Shown one piece after another: positions 1-8,166 of a stretch of DNA of 64,000 nucleotides. The position numbers were made by a program, and so were the translations under genes. This DNA is from JBGSMF01 sp041740315 (GTDB lineage Bacteria > Chloroflexota > Anaerolineae > Fen-1058): assembly GCA_041740315.1 (NCBI GenBank), contig JBGSMF010000263.1, positions 1 to 64,000 on the forward strand. The letters are read 5' to 3'. How positions within the stretch are numbered: position 1 is the first letter of the stretch; each line of letters starts with the position of its first letter. The notes beneath the pieces are model-generated. The model ran no database searches, had not been told where the DNA came from, and saw only the letters and a list, made by a program, of their open reading frames with translations.

Positions 1-1
1 G

Positions 2-61
2 GCCAGGCCGGCGTCCCAGGCGGCTGTCGAATATGCCCACGCTGAGCCGGCGCATCATTAG
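2..61 (+). CDS. C-terminal tail of an upstream gene, probably NuoI
   Basis: An open frame enters from the window edge and reads ARPASQAAVEYAHAEPAHH before a TAG stop, nine bases ahead of nuoJ. The stop lies beside the GGAGAG ribosome site of nuoJ, so this is probably the preceding gene of the same operon. In bacterial complex I clusters nuoI normally precedes nuoJ, which makes NuoI the likeliest identity. The tail carries no diagnostic motif, so this is inference from position only. Confidence 0.4.
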   Translation, partial: ARPASQAAVEYAHAEPAHH

Positions 62-70
62 GAGAGCGAC

Positions 71-583
71 ATGAGTGGAGAACAAATTGCTTTTGTTGTA
101 TTGGCTGCATTGACACTGCTGGGCGGCCTGGCGGTGGTGACCTTGCGCAACTTGTTCCACGCCGCCCTATGCTTGATTTTAGCCTTGCTGGGAGTGGCCG
201 GGTTTTACGTCTTGCTTGGGGCGGGGTTCCTGGCGGCGGCCCAGATCCTCATCTACATTGGCGCTATCGCCATCCTTATCATCTTTGCCGTCATGCTCAC
301 CCGCGGCGTGATGGGGCAGGCGGCTGGCTTGGTGAACGCGCAATGGGCCTATGCCGCCGTCGTCGGCGCTGTGTTGTTTATCTTGCTGGTGGCCCAGTTG
401 TGGCAGTTCCCCTGGCAACTGGCGGGCCTAGCCGAGCCGCCGCAAGATAACCTGATGACTCTGGGCAAGTCGTTGGTAGACCCCACCTTGTACATGCTGC
501 CGTTCGAGGTGGCTTCGGTGATGCTGTTGGCCGCGTTGGTCGGCGCAATTTATGTGGCGCGAGACAAGAAGGAGCAGCCATGA
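71..583 (+). CDS. nuoJ: NADH-quinone oxidoreductase subunit J (cluster 1)
   Basis: This is the small membrane subunit J of respiratory complex I, part of the proton-translocating arm next to NuoK, NuoA and NuoH. The 170-residue product is almost entirely hydrophobic with about five membrane helices. It shows the family pattern of an early LRNLFHAALCLILAL stretch and an ILIYIGAIAILIIFAVML helix containing the conserved Tyr-x-Gly-Ala segment. GGAGAG precedes the ATG by about five bases. The last codons overlap nuoK by four bases (ATGA), which suggests translational coupling. The length is normal for the family. Confidence 0.93.
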   Translation: MSGEQIAFVVLAALTLLGGLAVVTLRNLFHAALCLILALLGVAGFYVLLGAGFLAAAQILIYIGAIAILIIFAVMLTRGVMGQAAGLVNAQWAYAAVVGAVLFILLVAQLWQFPWQLAGLAEPPQDNLMTLGKSLVDPTLYMLPFEVASVMLLAALVGAIYVARDKKEQP

Positions 584-888
584 TTCCTTTGAACTGGTAC
601 TTGATTGTTGCCGCAGCGTTGTTTTGCATTGGCATTTATGGGGTGCTGTCTCGCCGCAATGCCATCGCGGTGCTGATGGGCATCGAGTTGATGCTCAACG
701 CCGTCAATATCAACCTGGTCGCCTTTTGGCATTACCTGACGCCGCAGGTGGCCATGGGGCAGGCTTTTGCCGTGTTTGTGTTTGTGGTGGCAGCCGCCGA
801 AGCGGCGGTGGGCTTGGCGTTGATTCTCAGCGTGTATCGCCATCTTCAGAGCGTGGATATAGAAAAGGCGGATTCGTTGAGATATTAG
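580..888 (+). CDS. nuoK: NADH-quinone oxidoreductase subunit K (cluster 1)
   Basis: NuoK is a three-helix membrane subunit related to MrpC antiporter subunits, and it forms part of the E-channel linking the quinone site to the antiporter-like pumps. The 102 residues match the usual size. The second helix carries GIELMLNAVNINLVAF with the conserved membrane glutamate. The third carries VFVVAAAEAAVGLAL with the second conserved glutamate. The ATG overlaps the nuoJ stop by four bases. Its own stop codon lies at the edge of a repetitive stretch that fills the gap to nuoL. Confidence 0.93.
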   Translation: MIPLNWYLIVAAALFCIGIYGVLSRRNAIAVLMGIELMLNAVNINLVAFWHYLTPQVAMGQAFAVFVFVVAAAEAAVGLALILSVYRHLQSVDIEKADSLRY

Positions 889-942
889 CTTTCAGCCCTT
901 AGCTGCCAGTAGAAAGCTGGTAGCTGAAAGCTGATAGCTGGC
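885..942 (+). repeat. AGCTG-type degenerate repeat between nuoK and nuoL
   Basis: The gap between nuoK and nuoL is filled by imperfect copies of TAGCTGAAAGCTGATAGCTG and its inverse (TTAGCTTTCAGC at the left, GCTGAAAGCT at the right), able to fold on itself. The nuoK stop codon lies at the left edge of the element. It belongs to the class of short repeat words seen elsewhere in this window. Confidence 0.6.
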
Positions 943-954
943 AAGAGGTAGCGC

Positions 955-3225
955 ATGAATTTAGAACTGATGACCTGGTTGATTCCTTTACCGCCTATTT
1001 TGGCCTTTGCGCTGATTGTGTTGTTGGTCAATCGTTGGAAGGCCTTTAGCCACACTTTTGCCATTGGCATGATGGGGCTGTCTTTTGTAATGTCGCAAAT
1101 AGTCTTTTGGACAGCCGTCGGCAGGGGCGGCGAGCATTTGGCCGAACATCCCATTGCCAGTTCGTTTGATTGGCTGCCGGTCGGCGCCCATGCGCTCAAG
1201 ATGGGCGTGCTGGTTGATCCGTTGACGGCCGTTGGGCTGTTCTTTGTCTCCATCACCTGCCTGTGCATTTTCATCTACAGCGTGGGTTACCATAATTTTG
1301 GCAAACCAGAAGGCAAGCACAACGTCAAGGGCTGCCCGCCAGAGGTGGGCACGGTCGAGCCAATGTACTCGCGCTTTTTTGCGTACATCAGCCTGTTTGC
1401 CGCGGCCATGCTCACGCTGGTTATTGCCGATAACGTGCTGTTGATGTTCGTCGGTTGGGAAGTGATGGGCTTGTGTTCATATTTATTGATCGGCTTTTGG
1501 TTCTCTCGCACCTACCCCGACCCCAAGAAAATCACGCCCTGGCAGGCTGGCATCAAGGCGTTCATGACCACGCGCGTTGGCGACGTGCTGATGCTGCTGG
1601 GCATCGCTTATCTGTATCACCAAACGGGCACGCTCAGCTTTCACGAAATCTTTGGCGCTGAAACGTTGGCCGAGCTGACTCACGGCCCGTATATCCTTGG
1701 CCTCAACTCGGCTGCGCTCATTGGCCTGCTGCTGTTTGCGGGCACGGTGGGCAAATCTTCCCAGTTCCCGCTGCACGTGTGGCTGCCTGACGCAATGGAA
1801 GGCCCCACGCCCGTCAGCGCAATGATCCACGCCGCCACTATGGTGAGCGCGGGCGTGTACGCCATGGTGCGCATGTTCCCTCTCTTGCAGGCCGGGCTGG
1901 AAGCCGGGGGCGAGCACGGAGCTACGCTGGTGGGCACGCCGCCCATGATTGCGCTGGGAGTGATTGGCGCTTTTACGGCGCTGTTTGCGGCCACCATTGC
2001 CGTGGCCCAAAACGATGTCAAAAAGGTGCTGGCCTATTCTACCATCAGCCAATTGGGGTACATGCTCGCCGCGCTGGGTGTTGGCGCTTTTGTTGCGGCG
2101 GCCTTTCACCTGATCACGCACGCGTTCTTCAAGGCGCTGTTGTTCTTGGGCAGCGGCTCGATCATTCACGGCGTGGAGCACGGCCACCATCACGTCGAGC
2201 ACATGAGCCACGCTCATCCCAAACCGCCCGAAGGAACAGTCGAGTCCGCCCAGCACGCCGCGCCGTTTGATCCGCAAGATATGATGAACATGGGCGGCTT
2301 GAAAGACAAGATGCCCATCACGTTTTGGACCTTTGTGGCCGGCGGGTTGGCGCTGGCCGGTTTCCCGTTTGTCACGGCCGGCTTTTGGAGCAAAGACCTG
2401 ATCTTGGGCGGCGCGTGGGAAAAGGCTGCTCAAGGCAATTGGCTGGGCTGGTTCGTGTTCATCATGCTGGCCGTGGCAGCGTTCCTCACGGCCTTTTACA
2501 CCATGCGCCAGATTGCGCTGACCTTCCTGGGCAAGCCGCGCACCGAGGCTGCCGCGCATGCCAGCGAAAACGTGTGGACGATGACCCTGCCCTTGGTAAT
2601 CTTGGCCTTTTTTGCCATCACTGCTGGTTGGGTGGGCATTGAAGAAACCTTTCCGGTGTTGGGTGGCCTGGTCCCCAACTGGTTCCATCACTTTGTGGGC
2701 GCTACCATTGAGCACATAGTTCACCTGGAAGTAGCGGCGCACTTTCCTTACCCCGCCCTGATTACATCATTGGTGGTGGCGCTAGGCGGGTTGGCGTTGG
2801 GCGCATGGCTGTATTGGTGGCGCAAGCCGCTGCAAGCCGGCGAGGCCGACCCGCTCACGGCGATGGGAGGCCTGCACACGTTGCTCAAGAACAAGTATTA
2901 CTTTGATGAACTGTATGACACTGTCTTTATCCAGCCGGTGCTGCGGTTTGCGCGCTGGACCTACGAGTTTGTTGACAAAAAAATCATTGACGGCTTTTTG
3001 CACGGCGTGGCGCGCAGCGCCTACCGCACCGGCGAGGGTTTCCGTGTGTTTGATCGTTATGTCATCAATGGCGGAGTTGATGCATTTGCCAATGGTCTGC
3101 GCTCGTTTGGCGAAAACTTTCGCACCATTCAAACCGGGCGGGTTCAAGATTACTTGTTGCTGGCGCTGGTCAATTTGCTGGTCTTTCTTGCTTTGGCCAT
3201 CGCAACAGCCAACATTCAACGGTGA
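955..3225 (+). CDS. nuoL: NADH-quinone oxidoreductase subunit L (cluster 1)
   Basis: NuoL is the distal antiporter-like proton pump of complex I and carries the long lateral helix. The core motifs are present: FVGWEVMGLCSYLLIGFW with the membrane glutamate, GTVGKSSQFPLHVWLPDAM with the channel lysine, and the EGPTPVSAMIHAATMVSAGV segment. At 756 residues it is much longer than E. coli NuoL (about 613). Part of the excess is a His-rich loop at about residues 405-435 (HGHHHVEHMSHAHPKPPEG). Part is a longer C-terminal segment after the KYYFDELYDTVF motif, where two Ile-Asp-Gly/Ile-Asn-Gly-like units are visible. An AAGAGGT ribosome site precedes the ATG. Confidence 0.95.
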   Translation: MNLELMTWLIPLPPILAFALIVLLVNRWKAFSHTFAIGMMGLSFVMSQIVFWTAVGRGGEHLAEHPIASSFDWLPVGAHALKMGVLVDPLTAVGLFFVSITCLCIFIYSVGYHNFGKPEGKHNVKGCPPEVGTVEPMYSRFFAYISLFAAAMLTLVIADNVLLMFVGWEVMGLCSYLLIGFWFSRTYPDPKKITPWQAGIKAFMTTRVGDVLMLLGIAYLYHQTGTLSFHEIFGAETLAELTHGPYILGLNSAALIGLLLFAGTVGKSSQFPLHVWLPDAMEGPTPVSAMIHAATMVSAGVYAMVRMFPLLQAGLEAGGEHGATLVGTPPMIALGVIGAFTALFAATIAVAQNDVKKVLAYSTISQLGYMLAALGVGAFVAAAFHLITHAFFKALLFLGSGSIIHGVEHGHHHVEHMSHAHPKPPEGTVESAQHAAPFDPQDMMNMGGLKDKMPITFWTFVAGGLALAGFPFVTAGFWSKDLILGGAWEKAAQGNWLGWFVFIMLAVAAFLTAFYTMRQIALTFLGKPRTEAAAHASENVWTMTLPLVILAFFAITAGWVGIEETFPVLGGLVPNWFHHFVGATIEHIVHLEVAAHFPYPALITSLVVALGGLALGAWLYWWRKPLQAGEADPLTAMGGLHTLLKNKYYFDELYDTVFIQPVLRFARWTYEFVDKKIIDGFLHGVARSAYRTGEGFRVFDRYVINGGVDAFANGLRSFGENFRTIQTGRVQDYLLLALVNLLVFLALAIATANIQR

Positions 3226-3274
3226 CACCAGTGTTTGGGTATAAATCCAGGCTCAGAATTTCAATGAGGTGCGC

Positions 3275-4825
3275 ATGAACTGGGGCAATTTGATCCTCAA
3301 TAACCTTTTAACCTTCATCACCTTTTCGCCGTTGGTGGGCGTGGCGCTCTTGTTGCTTTCGCCGCGCAGCACAAGCGATCGCGTGATGAAGTGGGGCGCT
3401 TTTTTGTGGAGTTTGGCGCCGCTGGGGCTGGCCATTGTGCTGTGGTCGGCCTATAATCCGAACCAGGCTGGTTTTCAGTTTGAGGTGGCGCGGGCGTGGT
3501 TTCCCCAGATTAATTCCAGCTTTCATTTGGGGATAGATGGCATTAGCCTGTCAATGATCCTGCTGACAACGTTGCTTACTCCCCTGGCGTTGCTTATCTC
3601 GTTCAATATCAAAGAAGACGTGCGGATGTACCTGGCGCTGTTCTTGATGTTGGAAACCGGGATGATGGGCGTGTTTGTCGCGCTCGACTTGATTCTGTTC
3701 TTTATCTTTTGGGAAATCGGCCTGGTGCCGATGTATTTTCTCATCAATAAATGGGGCGGCAAAGACCGCACCTATGCCTCGTTCAAGTTCCTTATCTACA
3801 CTATGGCAGGCTCGTTAGGCATGCTGCTGGCCATCCAGTGTATATGGGTAGTCACCGGCACGTTTGACATTGTCCGCTTGTCCACACCCGGGGGATTGCC
3901 CTTTGTGTCTCCCAGTGTTCTCACTTTTGTCTCGCCAGAGCTGGCGCGCACGATTGCCTTTTGGGCCTTTGTGCTTGCTTTTGCCATCAAAGTGCCGGTG
4001 TGGCCTTTCCATACCTGGCTGCCCGATGCGCACACCGAGGCTCCCACGGCTGGATCCATGATCTTGGCCGGCGTGCTGCTCAAGCTGGGCGCTTATGGTT
4101 TTTTGCGTTTGGTGCTGCCCCTCTTTCCCGACCAGGCGGCCCGCTTCGCGCCGGTGCTGGCGTTCTTTGGGATGCTGGCGGTAGTCCTGGGCGCATTTGC
4201 GGCGTTGGGGCAGACCGATTTCAAAAAGTTGGTGGCTTATTCTTCGGTCAACCACATGGGCTTTGTGGTGATGGGTATTGCCGCTGCCGCGTATGTGTTG
4301 AATCCCGCCCACCAGACCGAAAAGCTCACCGCCGCGGCCACCATCGCCGTCAACGGCGCGGTGCTGCAAATGTTCAACCACGGCCTGAGCGCGGCGGCCA
4401 TGTTTGCCCTGGTGGGCGTGGTGTACGATCGCGCCCACACCCGCGACCTGCGCGAATTTGGCGGGCTGGGCATTGTGGTGCCTATGTATGGCGGCATTTT
4501 GCTGTTCAACGCAATGGCTTCATTGGGGCTGCCGGGGTTGAACGGCTTTGTCAGCGAGTTTATGGTGGTGCGGGGTGTGTGGCCGATCTTTACGCTCTTT
4601 ACGGCCTTGGCAATGATTGGATTGCTGTTGACAGGCGGCTATATCTTGTACATGATCGCCAAAGTGCTCACGGGGCCTCTTAACCCTCAATGGGCCAAGC
4701 TGCCCGAGATCAATGCCCGCGAGATTTTTGCCCTGGCTCCGCTGATGGTGTTGATGCTCGTCATTGGCCTGTATCCGGGTTGGCTGGTAAACGTGATCAA
4801 TGCAACTGTGATGCGGTTGTTCTGA
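3275..4825 (+). CDS. nuoM: NADH-quinone oxidoreductase subunit M, first copy (cluster 1)
   Basis: This is the central antiporter-like proton-pumping subunit. The channel residues of a pumping NuoM are visible: the TM5 glutamate in FWEIGLVPMYFLI, the TM7 lysine in FAIKVPVWPFHTWLPDAH, the TM8 lysine in GQTDFKKLVAYSSVNHMG, and the TM12 glutamate in PGLNGFVSEFMVV. I chose the ATG at 3275 (516 residues) because TGAGG sits five bases upstream; a GTG two codons earlier is also open. It is followed by a second, divergent NuoM. Confidence 0.93.
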   Translation: MNWGNLILNNLLTFITFSPLVGVALLLLSPRSTSDRVMKWGAFLWSLAPLGLAIVLWSAYNPNQAGFQFEVARAWFPQINSSFHLGIDGISLSMILLTTLLTPLALLISFNIKEDVRMYLALFLMLETGMMGVFVALDLILFFIFWEIGLVPMYFLINKWGGKDRTYASFKFLIYTMAGSLGMLLAIQCIWVVTGTFDIVRLSTPGGLPFVSPSVLTFVSPELARTIAFWAFVLAFAIKVPVWPFHTWLPDAHTEAPTAGSMILAGVLLKLGAYGFLRLVLPLFPDQAARFAPVLAFFGMLAVVLGAFAALGQTDFKKLVAYSSVNHMGFVVMGIAAAAYVLNPAHQTEKLTAAATIAVNGAVLQMFNHGLSAAAMFALVGVVYDRAHTRDLREFGGLGIVVPMYGGILLFNAMASLGLPGLNGFVSEFMVVRGVWPIFTLFTALAMIGLLLTGGYILYMIAKVLTGPLNPQWAKLPEINAREIFALAPLMVLMLVIGLYPGWLVNVINATVMRLF

Positions 4826-4843
4826 AAGTTGGGAGTTGCGATT

Positions 4844-6352
4844 ATGAACTTTCCGTTTTTGAGCGCATTCATCTTTGTTCCTCTAAGCACGGCAGTGCTG
4901 ATTTTGCTGCTGCCCAAAGAGCGCAAGACAGAGGCGCGCATGCTGGCGGCTGCCGGTGCGTTTATCGTGTTTGCGCTGTCCATTTACGTGTACGTGGCTT
5001 ATGACAAGGTGCAGGGGGGCTATCAGTTTGTCGAGCAAGTGGCCTGGGTGCCCACGTTGGGCATTAGCTACCACCTGGGCGCAGACGGCATTGCCTTGCC
5101 CATGGTCTTGCTGACGGGCCTGGTCACTTTTACCGGGGTGCTGGTGAGCTGGGGCATCCAAGACCGCCCGCGCGAATTTTTTGCTTTTTTGCTGATGCTG
5201 GTGGGCGGTGTGTTTGGCGTGTTTGTCAGCCTGGATTTGTTCGTGTTGTTCTTTTTTTACGAACTGGCCATCTTTCCAATGTACTTGTTGATTGCCGTGT
5301 GGGGCAGCACGCGCAAAGAATATGCTGCCATGAAGCTGACGCTGTACTTGCTGATCGGCTCGATCATCGCGCTGGTCGGCGCATTGGCCATGTATTTCCA
5401 GGCGGGCGCTCACACCTTTGACATGGTTGCATTGAAGGAAATGGGCTTTCCGCTGAATTTTCAAAGGTTGTGGTTTTTGCCGGTCTTTTTGGGCTTTGGC
5501 GTGCTGGCCGGCATCTGGCCCTTTCACAACTGGTCGCCCGATGGCCACGTGGCCGCGCCCACGGCCGTTTCCATGTTGCACGCGGGCGTGCTGATGAAGC
5601 TGGGCGCGTTTGCGGCGCTGCGGGTGGGGGTTGATCTGTTGCCCGAAGGCGCGCGCTATTGGCTGCCGTTTATAATCTTTTTGGTCACGGTCAACGTGGT
5701 CTATGGCGCGGCGATTGCCATGGTGCAAAAGGACTTTAAATACGTCATCGGCTTTTCATCCGTCAGTCACATGGGCCTGGTGACGATGGGCTTTGCCACC
5801 ATGAATGTGACCGGCATGAATGGCGCGGTGATGCAAATGTTCAGCCACGGCGTAATGACGGCGCTCTTTTTCGCCGTGGTCGGCATGGTGTACGACCGCG
5901 CCCACACCCGCGATATTCCCTCGCTGGGCGGGTTTGCCAAGTACATGCCAGAGGTAGCCATCGCCTTTATCATCGGTGGTCTGGTTTCTATGGGCATGCC
6001 AGGGTTAAGCGGCTTTGTGGCCGAGCTGCAAATTTTTATGGGCCTGTGGCGCGCGGGCAACGACCCGGCCATGCAGGCCATTGCGCCCTGGTACCCCTAT
6101 ATTGCGCTGATCTCGTCGCTGGGCATTATTCTGACGGCGGCCTATGTGCTGCGCGTCGTTCAGCAGGTGTTCTTTGGCCCGTTTGACGAGCACAAGTGGC
6201 ACGACCTGCGGCCCATCACCTCGCTCGATCGGGTGACGTTGGTCATCTTGTGCGCGGTGCTGATTGTCTCAGGTGTGTACCCGCAGTGGCTGATGAACAT
6301 GATCCAGACTGGTGTGGTGCCGGTCGTCGCCCGGCTCGTGGGAGGTGGGTAG
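4844..6352 (+). CDS. nuoM: NADH-quinone oxidoreductase subunit M, second divergent copy (cluster 1)
   Basis: A second NuoM-family antiporter-like subunit of 502 residues. The TM5 glutamate (FFFYELAIFPMYLLI), the lysine before the SSVSHMG motif (VQKDFKYVIGFSSVSHMG) and the TM12 glutamate (PGLSGFVAELQIF) are present. The TM7 lysine found as AIKVP in the first copy is replaced: this protein reads GFGVLAGIWPFHNWSPDGH. It is therefore a distinct paralogue, not a recent duplication. The ATG at 4844 is chosen for its GGGAG site eight bases upstream. Extra NuoM copies are known in some complex I variants; how this one works is not established here. Confidence 0.92.
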   Translation: MNFPFLSAFIFVPLSTAVLILLLPKERKTEARMLAAAGAFIVFALSIYVYVAYDKVQGGYQFVEQVAWVPTLGISYHLGADGIALPMVLLTGLVTFTGVLVSWGIQDRPREFFAFLLMLVGGVFGVFVSLDLFVLFFFYELAIFPMYLLIAVWGSTRKEYAAMKLTLYLLIGSIIALVGALAMYFQAGAHTFDMVALKEMGFPLNFQRLWFLPVFLGFGVLAGIWPFHNWSPDGHVAAPTAVSMLHAGVLMKLGAFAALRVGVDLLPEGARYWLPFIIFLVTVNVVYGAAIAMVQKDFKYVIGFSSVSHMGLVTMGFATMNVTGMNGAVMQMFSHGVMTALFFAVVGMVYDRAHTRDIPSLGGFAKYMPEVAIAFIIGGLVSMGMPGLSGFVAELQIFMGLWRAGNDPAMQAIAPWYPYIALISSLGIILTAAYVLRVVQQVFFGPFDEHKWHDLRPITSLDRVTLVILCAVLIVSGVYPQWLMNMIQTGVVPVVARLVGGG

Positions 6353-7818
6353 TGGATTATTCGGCTTTGAGTGTTGGCTTGCGGGCAATCTTGCCCGAAA
6401 TTTTGATGGTCGTCTTGGCCTTTGTGGTGATGGGCTTTGACCTGTTTTTGCCCAAGACCGGCAAGCGGGCGCTGGCAAGCGTGACGGTAGTGGGGTTCTT
6501 GATCATTATTCTCGTCAGCCTGTTCTTGCCGGCTGGTGGCGAGCCTGTCTTGGGCGGCATGGTGCGGGTTGATTTTTGGGCGCACCTGTTCCGCCTATTG
6601 TTCCTGATTGCCGGGGCGCTGGTCAGCCTGATTTCGGTGGATGACAAGTCTGTGCGCCAGGGTGGCGAGTATTATAGCTTGTTGGTGATCTCGGTGATGG
6701 GCATGAGCCTGATGGCTGCTTCGTATGACTTGATCATGCTCTACATCGCATTAGAGACCACCGGCATCACGCTGTATTTGCTGGCCGGTTATTTGAGGGA
6801 GCAAAGCCGCAGCGCCGAAGCGGGCCTGAAATATTTCTTGTTTGGCGCGTTTACCTCTACGATGATGCTGTACGGCATGAGCCTGTTGTATGGGTTCACG
6901 CGAACTACGGGCTATGTGACGGTAGGGACGGGCTTGTTTAGTTTGCAGCAGGATTTGCAGCAGCAGTTGCCCATCGGGCTGGCGCTGATTCTGATTGCGG
7001 TGGGGCTGGGCTTTAAGGTTTCGATGGTGCCGTTCCACTTTTGGGCGCCCGATGTGTACGAGGGCGCGCCCACGCCTGTCACGGCCTTTATCTCGGTGGC
7101 TTCCAAGGCGGCCGGCTTTGCCGTGCTGGTGCGCATTCTGATGGTTGTTTTTGTTTCTTCCCAGGTTCAATGGATTGGCCTGCTGATGGCGCTGTCGGTC
7201 GTGACAATGTCGTTGGGCAACCTTCTGGCGGTGGTGCAAAGCAATATCAAACGCATGCTGGCCTACTCGTCCATTGCGCAGGCGGGCTATGTCCTCATTG
7301 GCGTGGTGGCGGTGGCGCGCGGCAATGTGACGCCCTATGGGCCGGCCACGGTGCTGTTTTACCTGGGCGTGTATGTGTTGACCAATATTGCGGCTTTTGC
7401 CGTGGTCACGGCGGTGACCAACGCGCTGGGCAGCGAGCAGCTATCGGCCTTTAATGGCCTCTCGCGCCGTTCCCTGGGGCTGGCGCTGGCGATGCTGGCG
7501 GCCATGCTCAGCCTGGGCGGCGTGCCGCCGCTGGCGGGCTTTTTCGCCAAGTTTTTTGTCTTTTCGGCGGCGATGGGGCAGGGGTTGACCTGGCTGGTGG
7601 TCATTGCCGTGCTGAACAGCTTGCTGGCGTTGTACTATTATTTGATGGTGCTCAAGTATATCTTTGTGGACCGCAGCGAGGGGGATGAAGAGCCGCTGTC
7701 CGTTCCGGCGGCGCTGAACACCAGCATGTGGATTGCGACGGCAGGTATTTTGGTTTTGGGTGTGTTTGCCACACCGTGGTATACGCTGGCCGAACAGGCG
7801 GTGGTTGGATTATTCTAA
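6352..7818 (+). CDS. nuoN: NADH-quinone oxidoreductase subunit N (cluster 1)
   Basis: This is the third antiporter-like subunit type of complex I, placed nearest the connecting arm. Of about 488 residues, the diagnostic motifs are YIALETTGITLYLLAGYL with the glutamate, GLGFKVSMVPFHFWAPDVY with the channel lysine, and QSNIKRMLAYSSIAQAGYVL. The frame is open further upstream, but the GTG at 6352 overlaps the last base of the previous stop (TAGTG) and has GGGAGGTGGG just upstream, so I place the start there. Its stop is followed six bases later by the atpI-like gene, which suggests co-transcription with the F0 genes. Confidence 0.92.
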   Translation: MDYSALSVGLRAILPEILMVVLAFVVMGFDLFLPKTGKRALASVTVVGFLIIILVSLFLPAGGEPVLGGMVRVDFWAHLFRLLFLIAGALVSLISVDDKSVRQGGEYYSLLVISVMGMSLMAASYDLIMLYIALETTGITLYLLAGYLREQSRSAEAGLKYFLFGAFTSTMMLYGMSLLYGFTRTTGYVTVGTGLFSLQQDLQQQLPIGLALILIAVGLGFKVSMVPFHFWAPDVYEGAPTPVTAFISVASKAAGFAVLVRILMVVFVSSQVQWIGLLMALSVVTMSLGNLLAVVQSNIKRMLAYSSIAQAGYVLIGVVAVARGNVTPYGPATVLFYLGVYVLTNIAAFAVVTAVTNALGSEQLSAFNGLSRRSLGLALAMLAAMLSLGGVPPLAGFFAKFFVFSAAMGQGLTWLVVIAVLNSLLALYYYLMVLKYIFVDRSEGDEEPLSVPAALNTSMWIATAGILVLGVFATPWYTLAEQAVVGLF

Positions 7819-7824
7819 TTAGGG

Positions 7825-8121
7825 ATGAAACCAAAAGAGACTCCATCCGTAACGGTGGCGCATAGTCTGGCGCTGACCAGCATGGTTTCGCAGATTGGCT
7901 GCGTGACCGTGGTGATTGTGCTTGGGGCGCTGCTGGCAGGGCTGTGGCTAGATAATTACCTTGCTACCAAGCCGGTGTTGACGATTGTGCTGCTGCTGCT
8001 CAGCATTCCGGTGAGTATGTACAGCCTGATACGTATCGCGCTTTCGACGGTGGCGCAGTTTCAGGCGATGGCGAAAGAAGAAAAAACGAGCGATGAAGGA
8101 CCAACGACAAACGACCACTAG
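7825..8121 (+). CDS. AtpI/AtpZ-like ATP synthase assembly membrane protein
   Basis: A 98-residue protein with two hydrophobic helices (about 19-45 and 52-75) placed immediately before atpB. That is the position and size of AtpI/AtpZ proteins, which help assemble the c-ring or carry Mg2+/Ca2+. The glycine-rich first helix (VVIVLGALLAGLWLDNYL) fits the family, including the short basic-to-acidic loop. The last residues (DEGPTTNDH) are encoded by a repeat word that continues past the stop, so the native C-terminus may have been replaced. Confidence 0.8.
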   Translation: MKPKETPSVTVAHSLALTSMVSQIGCVTVVIVLGALLAGLWLDNYLATKPVLTIVLLLLSIPVSMYSLIRIALSTVAQFQAMAKEEKTSDEGPTTNDH

Positions 8122-8145
8122 TTTTAGTCGGTGGTCTTTGGTCGA
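8097..8145 (+). repeat. ACGACCAA-type repeat word at the end of the atpI-like gene
   Basis: The stretch contains CCAACGACAAACGACCAC followed by its partial inverse GTCGGTGGTCTTTGGTCG, giving an imperfect hairpin. It starts inside the atpI-like reading frame and supplies its stop codon. Related GACGAACGACAAACGACC and GGTCGTTGGTCG words occur near 51775, 37285 and 48015. Confidence 0.55.
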
Positions 8146-8166
8146 ATTGAGAAAGGAGGGCAGAGC

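Noticed and set aside
1483..2742. 419-codon minus-strand open frame inside nuoL
   Set aside because: It is rich in His, Gln and Arg, as expected from reading hydrophobic codons in antisense, and it overlaps a certain nuoL. The same applies to the long antisense frames at 8266-9300 and 47960-48862.
6196..6351. Upstream extension of NuoN
   Set aside because: The added residues overlap nuoM in another frame and are not NuoN-like; the GTG at 6352 has a good ribosome site.
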